DNA from: Spirogloea muscicola
Lineage: Eukaryota; Streptophyta; Zygnematophyceae; Spirogloeales; Spirogloeaceae
Length of the DNA stretch: 12,533 bases
Assembly: GCA_009602725.1 (NCBI GenBank)
Contig: WELB01000276.1
Coordinates: forward strand, 71,009-83,541
Reading direction: 5' to 3'
Part shown: one piece after another, positions 1 to 8,690 of the stretch
Position numbering within the stretch: the stretch's first letter is position 1
How the letters are laid out: each line of letters begins with the position of its first letter
The notes under the pieces: model-generated
Told to the model about the DNA's origin: nothing
Databases searched by the model: none
Seen by the model: only the letters and a program-made list of their open reading frames with translations
Position numbers and translations under genes: made by a program

Positions 1-10
1 CGCCGCCGCC

Positions 11-3000
11 ATGGCCGCCGCCGCCGAGAGCGGCGGGCCGGGCGCCAAGGCGGGCGCCAGGGACTACGAGCCCGAGGGCGACGACGTGCACCGCGTCCAC
101 CTGCCGCGATCCTCGGGCATCGCCGACGAGTTCGCCGACGCCGTCGCCCCGCTCAAGGCCCTCCTCGTTCCCGGTGAGCCGCCCCTGCCGCCGCCAGCGC
201 CTCTGGCGGTGCCGCAGCTAGGTCGTGGTGACTGCCGGCGCAGGACGCGCCTCCGCCGCGGCCGCCGCCGCCGCTGCCAGCCCCGTGGGCTGATGCCATG
301 CGTGCCTGCTTGCGCTGCAGAGGACGACCTTCTGGAGGAGTACCGGGGCAAGAGCTTCGGGCACCAGCTGTTTGTGTTCCTGGCCAGCGTGTTCCCCATC
401 CTCAGATGGCTCCCCGCGTACGACTACAAGCAGTACCTCTTCGGCGACATTGTCGCCGGCCTCACCATCTCCTCGCTCGCTGTGCCTCAGGCGAGCCCCC
501 GCCTTCTCCGCTTGCCCGTGCTTCGTGCCGCGCGCCTGCCAGCCCTCCTGTTGCCAGCCGAGGCCGCAGTACTGCCGAGTGGAGCACTGCCTAGTAAGGC
601 TGGCGCGCGCGCGTCTGACCTCTATGATGGCCGCTCTGCATGCAGGACCTGGGCTATGCCAAACTCGCTCATCTACCGCCTGTGAACGGCCTCTGTAAGC
701 CCCTGAGTCCCACCTCATTGTGCACTGAGTATTGTTTCTGGCTGCAGTGCCAGCATGCCTGGTTGCACTTGCATACTGCCTAGTGACGTATATGGGACTC
801 TGGTTAAGGCCCTTCCCTTGCATTGCTGTGAAACATACTGTCTAGCATTGCACGAGCAAGTTCCCAGGTCGTTGGCAGTATATGCTGTATTGACAAACAT
901 TGTGCAATGTGTCCCCCTTGACATTGCTCCCACCTCTTTGTTCAGCCAGCATGTGCAGCTATGGGCCTGTCATCGCCCGCCGGCCTCGCCAGCCCGCTTC
1001 CCCCCTCATTTGAAGCCTTGTGCCTGCCTCCTGCTCTGTGCAGATTCATCGTTCACCACTCCTTTGATATATGCCGCCATGGGGTCATCACGGCACATTG
1101 CTATCGGTCCTGTGGCCGTCGTGTCTCTCTTGCTGGGGACGCTGTTGAACAATGAGTACGACTACACAGACACGTCGCTCACAGGCCTCTACTATGACCT
1201 GGCAATCACGTCCACCTTCTTTGCTGGTGTTATCCAGGCTGCCATGGCCATCTTCAGGTCCTTCCAGTGGCAGCCCCTTGGCCTAAACTCTCAACCTGAA
1301 CTCTCTCTTGAAGTGGTAGTCTTTTTCTTGGAGTGGTAGTAGCAGTCATTGCAGAAAGGGAATGTCCTCACACTCGTCTGCACAGAATAATCTAGAGGCT
1401 TGGAAGGACCTGCAAACCTGCTTTGACAATTTGGCGCCCCTCACAGGTCCTCGTTTACCAATCTGCTGCAGGTTGGGCTTTGTCATTGACTTCCTGAGCC
1501 ACGCTGCAGTGGTGGGCTTCATGGCTGGGGCTGCTATCACCATTGGCCTTCAGCAGCTGAAGGGGTTGCTGGGCTACACAAAGAAGGGGTCTTTTACCAA
1601 CAAGACCAACATTGTGTCAGTTCTTCAGTCCGTTTTTGACAACACTGATGCGGTACTTGCACAGAGCTTTCCCCTAGTGCTGCGTAGAATGTTGCCACCA
1701 GTGGTATCAAGGGCACTTATCTGTTACCTTCTGCATTTTCTACTTCACCTCTTCATCTGGCATTTATGGTCATGATGTGCACGCTCAGTTGCATTAAGAT
1801 GACTATGACGACCTGATCTGATCTTTGAAGATACGTCTGGCTGTGGTTAGCACTCGATGCTCCATTGATGATTTCTGCTTTTGACTGCTGGCAGTTTAAT
1901 TGGCGCACATTCTTGATAGGCATTTCTTTCTTGATATACTTGATTACCTTGAGAATATTGGTAAGCCTTGCATGTTGGGATATACATCAAAGAAATTCAT
2001 TTGCAATTTTCAGTCTAACTAGTAATGTTTTACTGTGTTTTACTGACTGGGCAGATGCTTCATTTTGTCATTCCTATATTTTGCTTCGGCCTTGCAGCCT
2101 TGCACACAGGCTGGCCACACGTCTACTGACTGATGCAAATGCTTGGTATATTGTAGTCAAAGGTGACAAAATCGAGGTTCTTCTTTTTTTGGAATGCTTT
2201 GGGGCCATTGACATCCGTCATTATTGCGACGGCATGTGTTTACGGCACACGGGCAGACAAGCACGGTGTAGCTGTAAGTGACATGAACACACACTCCCGA
2301 AGAACTCTCTGTGGGATGCATGCTCCTCACAATCTTGACCTTGAGATTGTTATGAGAGGCATGACTCTTGATACTCGTACTGCTACTGAAGCTTTGCCAG
2401 CACCTAGTAGCTATAAATCTAGTGTATACTGATTATCATAATACTGCCTCTCCCAGATTGTTGGTCACATCAAACGAGGGGTCAACCCTTCCTCAATACA
2501 CAATATCAAGTTCAGCGATCCCATCCTAACCAAGGGCATAAAGATTGGCATTGTAGCAGGGCTCATTGCTCTCTGTGTAAGTCAAAGCGCACACCTTACG
2601 CATGAGCGTCATGCTGCTGTAGCTTAATCGAAGCTCTTATTCTGCTCTAGTAGAATGCTACAACAAAATACATATATTGCTGCAGATGTGAAGCTCAGGT
2701 CACTTTTCCTGCCAGATGCCAATAGATATCAGACAAGTTGAGCTTCCTCTGAGTAGCAACTCGTGCCATGGTTGTTGTTCTCTGACTTTTGCAGGAAGCC
2801 ACAGCTATTGCCAGGACCTTTGCTGCACTTAAAGGCTACCATATCAGTGGCAACCAAGAGGTTAGTAAGTAAGAGTATGCATGCTCATCAATAACCAGTC
2901 TGGCCTGCTGTAGTCATATTGAGTTTGGACTGTCTCTGTCCGAACTCTTCATTCTTACATTGAGAGCTGTGCATTATCCTGTGCAGATGTTAGCCCTGGG

Positions 3001-4896
3001 AACAATGAACATCGTTGGCTCTCTGACGTCGTGCTATGTGTCCACTGGTACGAAGCACATACGTGTGTCATGCTTCAGTGCCACCATATCATCCAATTTG
3101 TGCCATTGGGCTGAAGCATATTTGCAAGACGATCACATGTTGGTGATTATACAATGTTGCAATGGCTTGCAGGTTCCTTCTCTCGATCTGCGGTCAACTT
3201 TGCAGCTGGAGGGAATAGCTCCGTCACTAATATCCTCATGTCACTGGTCTTGCTTTTGACACTTACATGCTTGACAACACTCTTCAAGTACCTACCAAAT
3301 GTAAGCACAGTAGGGGTTGGATGGATGGACGCCAACTTAACCAAGAGATTATGTGTAGCTTGCTAATGAATGGCATTCCCGTCCGTTGTGAAGCTTGCGG
3401 GCTCGCTTAGCTGTGTCCTGCATCTGCGTTTAGTCAAGAGCTTGGTTGTACAAGACTGTCCAATAAGTGCCGAGGAGCAAGTACACTAGGTAAACTTCTG
3501 CAGGAGCTGTGCATGAGAGCAATAAGAGCATCAGCAGGGCAGTGGTCCACAAGAGCAATATTAACTTTTACATTTCAATTTCTCTGATGCAGGCTGTCAT
3601 TTCTGCCATCATCATCTCAGCAGTCATTGGTTTGGTAATGACCGGGCACTCTTGGCAACAAATTTCGAGTCACATTTTTTCAATGATTGATATGCTCAAT
3701 TGATGTCGCAACCTTACTCAATTGTTCAGAGAGGGCTTGCTAAAATCTATGACTCGTTCTTCCTTGCGCAGATTGACATCAAGGGAGCCTACTTGATTTG
3801 GAAAACCCACAAGCTGGACTTTGTGGTCCTTCTTGGAGCCTTTTTTGGGGTTGTCTTCATCTCTGTAGAGATTGGCCTGCTGATTGCAGTTTCTATCTCT
3901 GTCATCACGGTCTTGGTGCAGGTAGTCATTGTTATGCCACAGCCATCATCACTTCATCCTTGACAAATGCTAGTGCCTCAACTGGACTGCTCAGCTGTCA
4001 TCCTTTAGTGTCCTCATTAAGTAAGAAACGAGTGATTGGTGGAACCTCTCATGGAGATGACCAACGAGCTTTGTCCTACAACTTAGTTCTGGTGTCTGCC
4101 TTCAAAGTAGCAGAAAGCACTATCTCACAGATTTGTCCGTACCCTGGTGTACAATCAGGTGACAAGGCCACACACTGCCATCTTGGGGAGAATACCTGGC
4201 ACAACGATCTATAGAAGCATCAATCAGTACCCTGAAGCAACCCTTGCCCCTGGCATATTGGCTATCCGTATTGACGCTACAATCTACTTCGCAAATGCCC
4301 AATACCTTCGTGAGAGGATTCAGCAATTAGTCGAACAGGCTATGAGGAAGGGCGCTCCTGTACAAGTGAGTTGTGTTGCCTGACAGGGGTTTGCTTTTCA
4401 AGTCAAGTATACTTACTCTTCTGCATGCTGTCGAGTGCAAGTTGTGTTGCTCGCAATGGAGTGATGGCCCTAACTTTGACCTATTGTTTATGGTTGTAGT
4501 ATGTCATTGTGGACTTGACTCCAGCTCAGGAAATTGACACGACTGGAGTGCATTCTTTTGAAGAGCTTCACACTCATCTGAAACGGAATGGCGTTCAGGT
4601 ATTTGGCAGTATATTCTCTGCATTGTTATTTGGCATTTCGTACAGTGCTTATGAACATCACTTCATTGGCATCGTCCGAGCTGGCATGTGGTGTGCGCTT
4701 ATCAGCAGTATGCTCATCTCAATGAGTGGGTGTCTGAGTGCAGTTGGCCCTCTCCAATCCCAGCAAGTCAGTTACTCGTATATTGGTAAATTCAGGGTTC
4801 ATTGCAGAGCTTGGGGAGGAGTGGCTATTTTTGTCTGTGCACGAGGGCGTGAAAGTGTGTGGGATGCTCAATACTTCCAAAGGTGACAAGGTTTGA
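11..4896 (+). CDS. SULTR: Plant-type sulfate transporter (SLC26/SulP family), 16 exons, complete
   Basis: Proton-coupled sulfate symporter of a cellular membrane. Hand-spliced exons: 11-173, 321-490, 646-694, 1044-1257, 1472-1652, 1895-1960, 2157-2273, 2457-2576, 2795-2860, 2987-3047, 3173-3300, 3593-3634, 3772-3921, 4159-4365, 4500-4598, 4744-4896. All phases close: 1986 bases, 661 residues, stop TGA, normal family length. The ATG sits in a GCCATGG context after a CGC run. Residues 1-75 are a hydrophilic N-terminus. About 95-475 is the membrane domain, with family blocks [76 protein letters not shown] and SVEIGLL. About 510-650 is a STAS domain containing [13 protein letters not shown]; Thr592 lies in the loop whose conserved threonine is functionally important in Arabidopsis SULTR1;2. 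All introns are GT-AG except intron 2. Family assignment is secure; subgroup (SULTR1-4) and target membrane are not resolved. Confidence 0.95.
491..645 (+). other. GC-AG intron (sulfate transporter intron 2)
   Basis: The exon before it ends CCTCAG, followed directly by GCGAGC. The next exon starts after TGCAG at 646. The join is fixed by the conserved protein block VPQ/DLGYAK, so no GT donor can be used without breaking the family alignment. GC donors are a known minor class of U2 introns. Confidence 0.8.
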
Positions 4897-5440
4897 GTTT
4901 ACGAACTAGCCATTTTGAAATTATACTTTAGAAGCTCTCCCGTCATTGGAGATTTGCTTACCTTTAATGTAGACACAGGGATAAGCGTGCTTGGAGCACG
5001 CCCAGACGCAATACACATCAACAATCATGGCATACAAATACGTCCACGTACTTTGTAAGTCACAATGCGTTGCGCTTGTAAGCACAGTCGCATCTGACCA
5101 TGATATGTCCCTACAGAAATGGAAGGCTCTTCGCTATGATTGATCAGCTGGAAATCCATCAGCGAGTCTGTTAGTTGTGTGCGCCGTCCGCTCGCATATG
5201 CATTGATAGCAGGTTGCTCGTCTTGGAGGGTGAGAGGTGGGGTAAGATAGGTGACATTAAAATGGGCTCAACGATCACTCCCAATCTAGCTTAGCAGCAC
5301 AACAGTCACGAGTGTCCCAAAGGTGAAAAGCGATTGTTGTCATACTCGGTTTGAGAAGAGATTCATGGCAAGATTAGGCCATGGGAGGAGGGACGTAGAA
5401 AAACGAATGAGTGGCTGTATTGATGACGATCTTCGTTCAT
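4897..5440. other. Presumed 3' UTR and flank of the sulfate transporter; no gene seen
   Basis: After the TGA at 4894-4896 the sequence loses coding character in all frames. The first few hundred bases should include the transporter's 3' UTR, but I see no unambiguous polyadenylation signal. A 95-codon open frame from 5323 to 5610 has no recognisable protein content, and its right part overlaps retroelement fragment F on the other strand, so I treat it as chance. Confidence 0.5.
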
Positions 5441-5523
5441 TTGAAACAAACGAAGGTCATATGGCCAAGTACAGTAGCAAGCAGATCTTATTGGCGAACA
5501 TCATCCACTGCAACTTGACCTGC
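5441..5523 (-). repeat. 3' tail of fragment F (tail type 3)
   Basis: Read on the minus strand from the stop of fragment F, these 83 bases match 7819-7900 on the plus strand at about 80% by hand alignment. Shared blocks include TTGCAGTGG, TGATGT, TGCTTG, TGTAC, TGGCCAT and TTTGTTTCAA-like ends. The same tail therefore follows the stop codon of two fragments in opposite orientation. Confidence 0.75.
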
Positions 5524-5658
5524 TCAGTAACCACGGGTCAACACATGAGGGTCGCTGATCGATGCCTGAAAACAAGACGGCAAATTCGAAGCCCTTCTGC
5601 CACCAGCTAGAGCCCGCCCAGCTTTCTGGTGCAGAGCATGAGCCTGAGCGCGCTGTAA
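5524..5658 (-). pseudogene. Retroelement fragment F, C-terminal coding end
   Basis: On the minus strand a frame of about 44 codons ends at TGA (5524-5526). It reads LQRAQAHALHQKAGRALAGG, then a variable stretch, then SDPHVLTRGY-stop. This aligns with fragment B (LQRSQALALHQRAGRALSQA...SDLFVLTRGY) and is the closest relative of B over this part. Homology becomes uncertain above 5658. It is a 5'-truncated relic with no start codon of its own, directly followed by the type 3 tail. Confidence 0.75.
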
Positions 5659-5918
5659 ATTTGATGGGTATAACTTCTTTGCTAGAAGGTGTTTGAGTGA
5701 GGTAGGCTAAGCTCAAGGAAGTGGGCGAAGTGCAGACCAGTATTGACTGACGGTTCTGGGGTTATTGGAGAAATAGGGTTACACAAGCTGTGCTGCAAAT
5801 TTGGACGAGGTTGCCGGAATTGGATATACTTGTAAGAAAGAAAAAGGGGCCAGGAGGGAGTGAGGTAATGAGATAGAGAGAGGAGGTAGACAAACCACCT
5901 CTTTCAGTGTAGGGCAAT

Positions 5919-5936
5919 GGCTGTGATAGGACAGCC
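5919..5936 (-). repeat. Stem-loop copy with compensatory change
   Basis: On the minus strand GGCTGT, loop CCTATC, ACAGCC. Compared with the common GGCTGG/CCAGCC stem, the closing G-C pair is replaced by T-A on both sides, so pairing is kept. The flanks also match other copies: CCTTGTACAATCATTTG before it (compare CCTTGTCCATTCCTTTTG) and CATTGCCCT after it, the latter shared with the copy at 8945-8962. No coding end was identified close upstream on the minus strand. Confidence 0.65.
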
Positions 5937-6065
5937 CAAATGATTGTACAAGGGCCGGAAGGTGCGAAAATCCCGAAACCTTTCCAAGTGACTTCTTCAC
6001 TTCTCTGTGAGAGAGTCAGGGAGCGAGGCACAGGGAGGGAGAGGGAGAGAAAGCGCTCAGATTGA

Positions 6066-6137
6066 CTGGTGGCTAAGAAAGGCCAGCCCAAAGGGATAGA
6101 AGAAGGCTCGCCCATAGAGGGGCTGGCAAAGCCAGCC
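6066..6137 (-). repeat. Two stem-loops in the 3' tail of fragment A
   Basis: The stem-loop at 6137-6121 (minus GGCTGG, loop CTTTG, CCAGCC) lies about 92 bases after the stop of fragment A. It is preceded by TGTCCATTCTTTTTG and followed by TATGGGCGAGC. A second, degraded copy at 6088-6066 keeps TTTGGGCTGGCC and ACCAGTCAAT, the flank shared with the 7431-7550 tandem units. A GA-rich stretch (about 6000-6055 on the plus strand) follows in the element's direction. Confidence 0.7.
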
Positions 6138-6228
6138 CAAAAAGAATGGACACTGTCCAAAGCCGAAGAATGAGAGGCCGAGGAAGGACTCCTCTACTCT
6201 ACCAATCACGACAACATACTAGTGAAGC

Positions 6229-6401
6229 TCAGTACCCGCGAGTGAGCAACATCAGGTCCGAGTAGCTCGAGGCAGGGAAGGAGGCACTCCGCCGAGACCC
6301 GGAGGCAGCGGCCAGAGCGCGTCCTGCGTGTGGACAGCGTGGGCAAGGGATCGCTGGAACGATACCGCCAAGCGCATACGAAAGACCTGGGCGAGCGACC
6401 C
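6229..6401 (-). pseudogene. Retroelement fragment A, frameshifted C-terminal coding end
   Basis: On the minus strand the remnant first reads GSLAQVFRMRLAVSFQRSLA and HAVHT. After a shift of frame it reads HAGRALAAASG, a variable part, and SSYSDLMLLTRGY-stop at 6231-6229. The first half matches fragment B (YYRMRLSLSLQRSQALALHQ) and the second matches fragments E and D. At least one indel breaks the frame, so this is a relic. Its 3' tail (6228 down to about 6092) matches that of fragment E, beginning GAGCTTC and ending with the stem-loop and TATGGGCGAGC. Confidence 0.75.
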
Positions 6402-6461
6402 GGCGGCGTTGAAGCCGGGCAGCGCCCCGGGCGGACCCTACCGCCGATCAATAGCCTCCCA

Positions 6462-6476
6462 AGCCAGCCCAAAGAG
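6462..6476 (-). repeat. Partial stem-loop at the end of fragment B's tail
   Basis: The minus strand reads CTTTGGGCTGGCTTGGG about 135 bases after the stop of fragment B. The 5' arm and its CTTTG lead are present, but the CCAGCC arm is missing and the sequence passes into unrelated DNA just before fragment A. This looks like a truncated tail at a junction. Confidence 0.5.
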
Positions 6477-6608
6477 AGAGAAGGCGCGCGGGGCGCATGA
6501 ATTGAAAGGGAGGCCAATTCAAGCCAATACATTGTTCAGGCAGAGTCGAGTGCAGACTAAACAATGCTACATAATACGGAGACCTAATCTAAGGTACCTA
6601 AGATGACA

Positions 6609-7240
6609 TTAGTACCCACGGGTGAGCACAAACAAATCTGACAAGCTAACTTGGGGAGCTGGAGCGCCGCCACGAAAGCCGGAGGCCTGACTTAGAGCGC
6701 GCCCTGCACGTTGATGAAGAGCCAATGCTTGCGAGCGCTGCAAACTAAGCGAGAGCCGCATTCTATAATATGCAACTAAGGCCTGCGGAATGCTGGAGTG
6801 GCCCAAGCTGCCCCCCCGACTTCGACGACGCGCATCAACCAGCCGGGCCAGATGCTGGATCAGGGAGGACCATTTCACGCCGTAGCCTCCATAGATATCC
6901 ATGGCACACGGGTAAAGATGGTCCCCTCGAGGATGATCATGGTAGTGCCGCTCCTTCTTGCGCTCCGCGCTGGACGTGGCCCAGCCAGACACGGTTGACG
7001 TTGGTGCGCCAGCCTTGTATGCGTCGATCAGTACCACGTCCAAGAGCAGACGAGGCCCACCGCCCCGCGGGGTAGCGACCACGTCCAGACGCCGCACGTA
7101 TGGCTTGCCGCGCCTTGAGGAGATTGGCATGATCCCAGACACCTCCATCGCCGGATGATATCCCGCCTCTCGCACAATGCCAAACATGGTATCCCTTAGT
7201 AGGTCGTGGGAGGCAATGCGCTCACCCCCCTCAACACACC
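6609..7240 (-). pseudogene. Retroelement fragment B: endonuclease-like C-terminal domain, longest copy
   Basis: An open frame of about 210 codons runs on the minus strand to TAA at 6611-6609, without interruption. Visible order: an N-terminal block with IASHDLLRDTMFGIVREAGY; then RRLDVVATPRGGGPRLLLDVVLID; then AERKKERHYHDH, HLYPCAMDIYGGYG and SSLIQHLARL; then a basic, helical tail with RMRLSLSLQRSQALALHQRAG and SDLFVLTRGY. The R-x-D-V...LLLDVVLID...ERKxxxxY...G layout resembles the restriction-like (PD-(D/E)XK) endonuclease region at the end of many non-LTR retrotransposon proteins. There is no plausible own start: the frame opens within sequence that looks like the tail of fragment C, and the first ATG is internal. 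I read it as 5'-truncated but otherwise young. The endonuclease call is moderate; the repeat-family call is strong. Confidence 0.65.
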
Positions 7241-7241
7241 T

Positions 7242-7316
7242 CAGCAAAGGAATGGACAAGGTCTGAAGGAGGCGGAGCGCGAGGGGACTAAGACTAAGAC
7301 ATCAGCCAGAGGACGC
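7242..7316 (-). repeat. 3' tail of fragment C (tail type 2), cut off at the stem-loop
   Basis: Going down the minus strand from the stop of fragment C, the tail starts GCGTCC. It ends CAGACCTTGTCCATTCCTTT, matching the tail of fragment H (CAGACCTTGTGCATTCCTTT). In H the stem-loop follows at once; here GCTGAGG and the open frame of fragment B follow instead. Confidence 0.65.
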
Positions 7317-7378
7317 TCAGTAACCTCTAGTCAGGAGATGCAAGTCTGAGTAGCTAGCCGGTGGAAAGACGTCGCCCT
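7317..7378 (-). pseudogene. Retroelement fragment C, short C-terminal end
   Basis: About 20 codons on the minus strand read GDVFPPASYSDLHLLTRGY-stop (TGA at 7319-7317). The LLTRGY end matches A and E, and the DLHLLTR core matches H. The frame happens to stay open far upstream (to 7784), but that part is the stem-loop tandem repeat read through, not protein homology. Confidence 0.7.
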
Positions 7379-7430
7379 GACGGGAGAGCACGACAGGTAG
7401 AGATAGATAGGAAGAGAGGGGAGGAGCAAG

Positions 7431-7550
7431 CGCGGCCAGATTGACTGGTGGCTGGGAGAAGCCAGCCCAAAAGGAATGAAGGGAGAAAAGCGCGGCCGAA
7501 TTGACTGGTGGCTGGGAGAAGCCAGCCCAAAAGGAATGGACAAGGTCAAG
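7431..7550 (-). repeat. Two tandem 60-base units, each with a perfect stem-loop
   Basis: Units 7431-7490 and 7491-7550 are near-identical through GCGGCC..ATTGACTGGTGGCTGG..CCAGCCCAAAAGGAATG and differ mainly in the last 12 bases. Each holds a 6-bp stem with a 6-base loop: 7450-7455/7462-7467 and 7510-7515/7522-7527. A weak third unit may start at 7551. The units lie upstream of fragment C in element direction and are flanked by GA-rich stretches on the plus strand. Confidence 0.85.
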
Positions 7551-7675
7551 AGGAGCCGAATGGATGAAGGGATGGAGGAGGGGGAGGGGGGGAGACATGT
7601 GGGAGAGGAAGAGCGGTAACCAGGGAGGTATGAAGGGAGAGAGAGAAGAAGCAGCTCTCCCGGAGAGGGGCAGAA

Positions 7676-7693
7676 GACTGTGGAAGACCAGCC
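7676..7693 (-). repeat. Diverged stem-loop copy
   Basis: The minus strand reads TTTCATTCCAGTT then GGCTG, an 8-base spacer, CAGTC. As RNA the stem closes with one G-U wobble. The CATTCC lead matches the other copies. This is a weaker, isolated member of the set. Confidence 0.45.
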
Positions 7694-7782
7694 AACTGGA
7701 ATGAAACCCTGCTAAGATCACAGAATAAGCAGCTCTTTTAGAGGGCTTCCTGGGCTTCGATTCTGCCATCTGGTAATCAGGC

Positions 7783-7818
7783 ATTATCGACCTTTTATTG
7801 TTGACCCTAGATTACTGA
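7783..7818 (+). pseudogene. Retroelement fragment G, terminal peptide only
   Basis: The plus strand reads IIDLLLLTLDY-stop (TGA 7816-7818), a diverged form of SISDPHVLTRGY in fragment F. The peptide alone would be too weak. It is supported by the following 82 bases, which match the tail of fragment F directly after the stop. Confidence 0.6.
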
Positions 7819-7900
7819 GCGGTCAATTTGCAGTGGGTGATGTACGTCAATGGGTGTGCTTGACTTTGTACCTGGCCATTTTGGCCTTCGCGTGTTTCAA
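7819..7900 (+). repeat. 3' tail of fragment G (tail type 3)
   Basis: This sequence aligns with 5523-5441 (minus) over its whole length at about 80% by hand, with one or two single-base gaps. Within about 25 bases of its end, the coding end of fragment E begins in the same orientation. Confidence 0.75.
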
Positions 7901-7923
7901 TAACACGACAATCCTCTTTCCAC

Positions 7924-8028
7924 TCGCGCGCGGGCCGCGCTATCGCGGCTGCTTCCAGGTCACGTCTGCCTACATCTTTTCCAGCTTGGAGCTACTCTGA
8001 CCTGATGTTGCTCACCCGCGGGTGTTGA
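7924..8028 (+). pseudogene. Retroelement fragment E, in-frame C-terminal end, plus strand
   Basis: Thirty-four codons read SRAGRAIAAASRSRLPTSFP then AWSYSDLMLLTRGC-stop (TGA 8026-8028). This is nearly the same peptide as fragment A (GRALAAASGSRRSASFPASSYSDLMLLTRGY) but on the opposite strand, with no frameshift and a final Cys instead of Tyr. Its tail (8029 to about 8182) parallels that of A: GAGCTTC after the stop, TTGTCCATTCTTTTTT, stem-loop, TATGGGCGAGC. Confidence 0.8.
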
Positions 8029-8132
8029 GCTTCCTGTGGTTCCGTCGTGTTTAGTTGTCAAGATGCCTAGCTGTGTGTTTCCCTTCTTTTCGGCATCTGT
8101 CGTGGCTCTTTGGTTATTGTCCATTCTTTTTT

Positions 8133-8150
8133 GGCTGGCTTCTGCCAGCC
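8133..8150 (+). repeat. Stem-loop in the 3' tail of fragment E
   Basis: GGCTGG, loop CTTCTG, CCAGCC, about 105 bases after the stop of fragment E. It is the only stem-loop copy on the plus strand, and it sits behind one of the two plus-strand coding ends, so orientation of stem-loop and coding end agree. Confidence 0.8.
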
Positions 8151-8419
8151 CCTATTTCTATGGGCGAGCACATTCTTCTTTCAAAGGGGCGGAGGGCTGA
8201 GAAAAGCAAGTTCACATGAAAATGGACGAAGTCAGAATAAGTTCCAAACAGAACAAGCTCTTTCAAAATTAGGAGTAAGAGGCCAGTCAGAAGTAGTGAA
8301 CATGGTCTGATGGGGCCAGCAGGAGTATTATCGAAACTGTACTGCATGACTTCTGCGATGGACACTCAATGACCAGCCAACAAAATGGCAATCGGAGTGA
8401 GTATAAGGGCCAAAAATCG

Positions 8420-8524
8420 TCTGTCCTGTCGACATCTGGAGGCAGCAGCCAGGGCGCGGCTTGCCCACAATTGCACGGCATAGGCCAAGAATACTGCAAG
8501 AAAGATGGCAAGGCGCATTCTGGC
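8420..8524 (-). pseudogene. Retroelement fragment D, degraded
   Basis: The minus strand reads ARMRLAIFLAVFLAYAVQ then LWASRALAAASRC. This aligns with fragment A (FRMRLAVSFQRSLAHAVHT...GRALAAASG) and more distantly with B. The LTRGY end is not recognisable, so the copy is either older or cut. A poor stem-loop-like TTGGCTGG occurs further on (about 8376-8369). Confidence 0.55.
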
Positions 8525-8690
8525 ACTCGAGCAAGCCAACTGGCGGTGGTTATGTCAAGTTGCTTGCTCTGCTGTCCTTGAGGGCCGGTGAAAGCAAGAC
8601 ACGCAAGATGCAGGAGTGGGTCGAGCCAGAGCAAGAAAGTCAGGAGTAGGAAGGAGGTCTTGAAAAGAAATGTAGGATGATTGAGTCGGC

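Noticed and set aside
218-823. 201-codon minus-strand open frame over the start of the transporter
   Set aside because: It is antisense to conserved exons 2 and 3 and exists because GC-rich DNA has few stops.
5323-5610. 95-codon plus-strand open frame
   Set aside because: No recognisable motif, and its second half is the complement of retroelement fragment F and its tail.
5762-6160. 132-codon minus-strand open frame containing HSFWAGFASPS
   Set aside because: The peptide is the translated stem-loop repeat, also seen in the 7317-7784 frame; it is non-coding tail sequence.
6609-7259. Fragment B as a host gene starting at 7259
   Set aside because: The opening codon is not ATG and lies in the tail of fragment C, and the C-terminus is shared with the other repeat fragments nearby.
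7431-7550. CRISPR-like array because of regular 60-base spacing and palindromic repeats
   Set aside because: Only two clear units, with the supposed spacers also repeated, in a eukaryotic intron-rich context.
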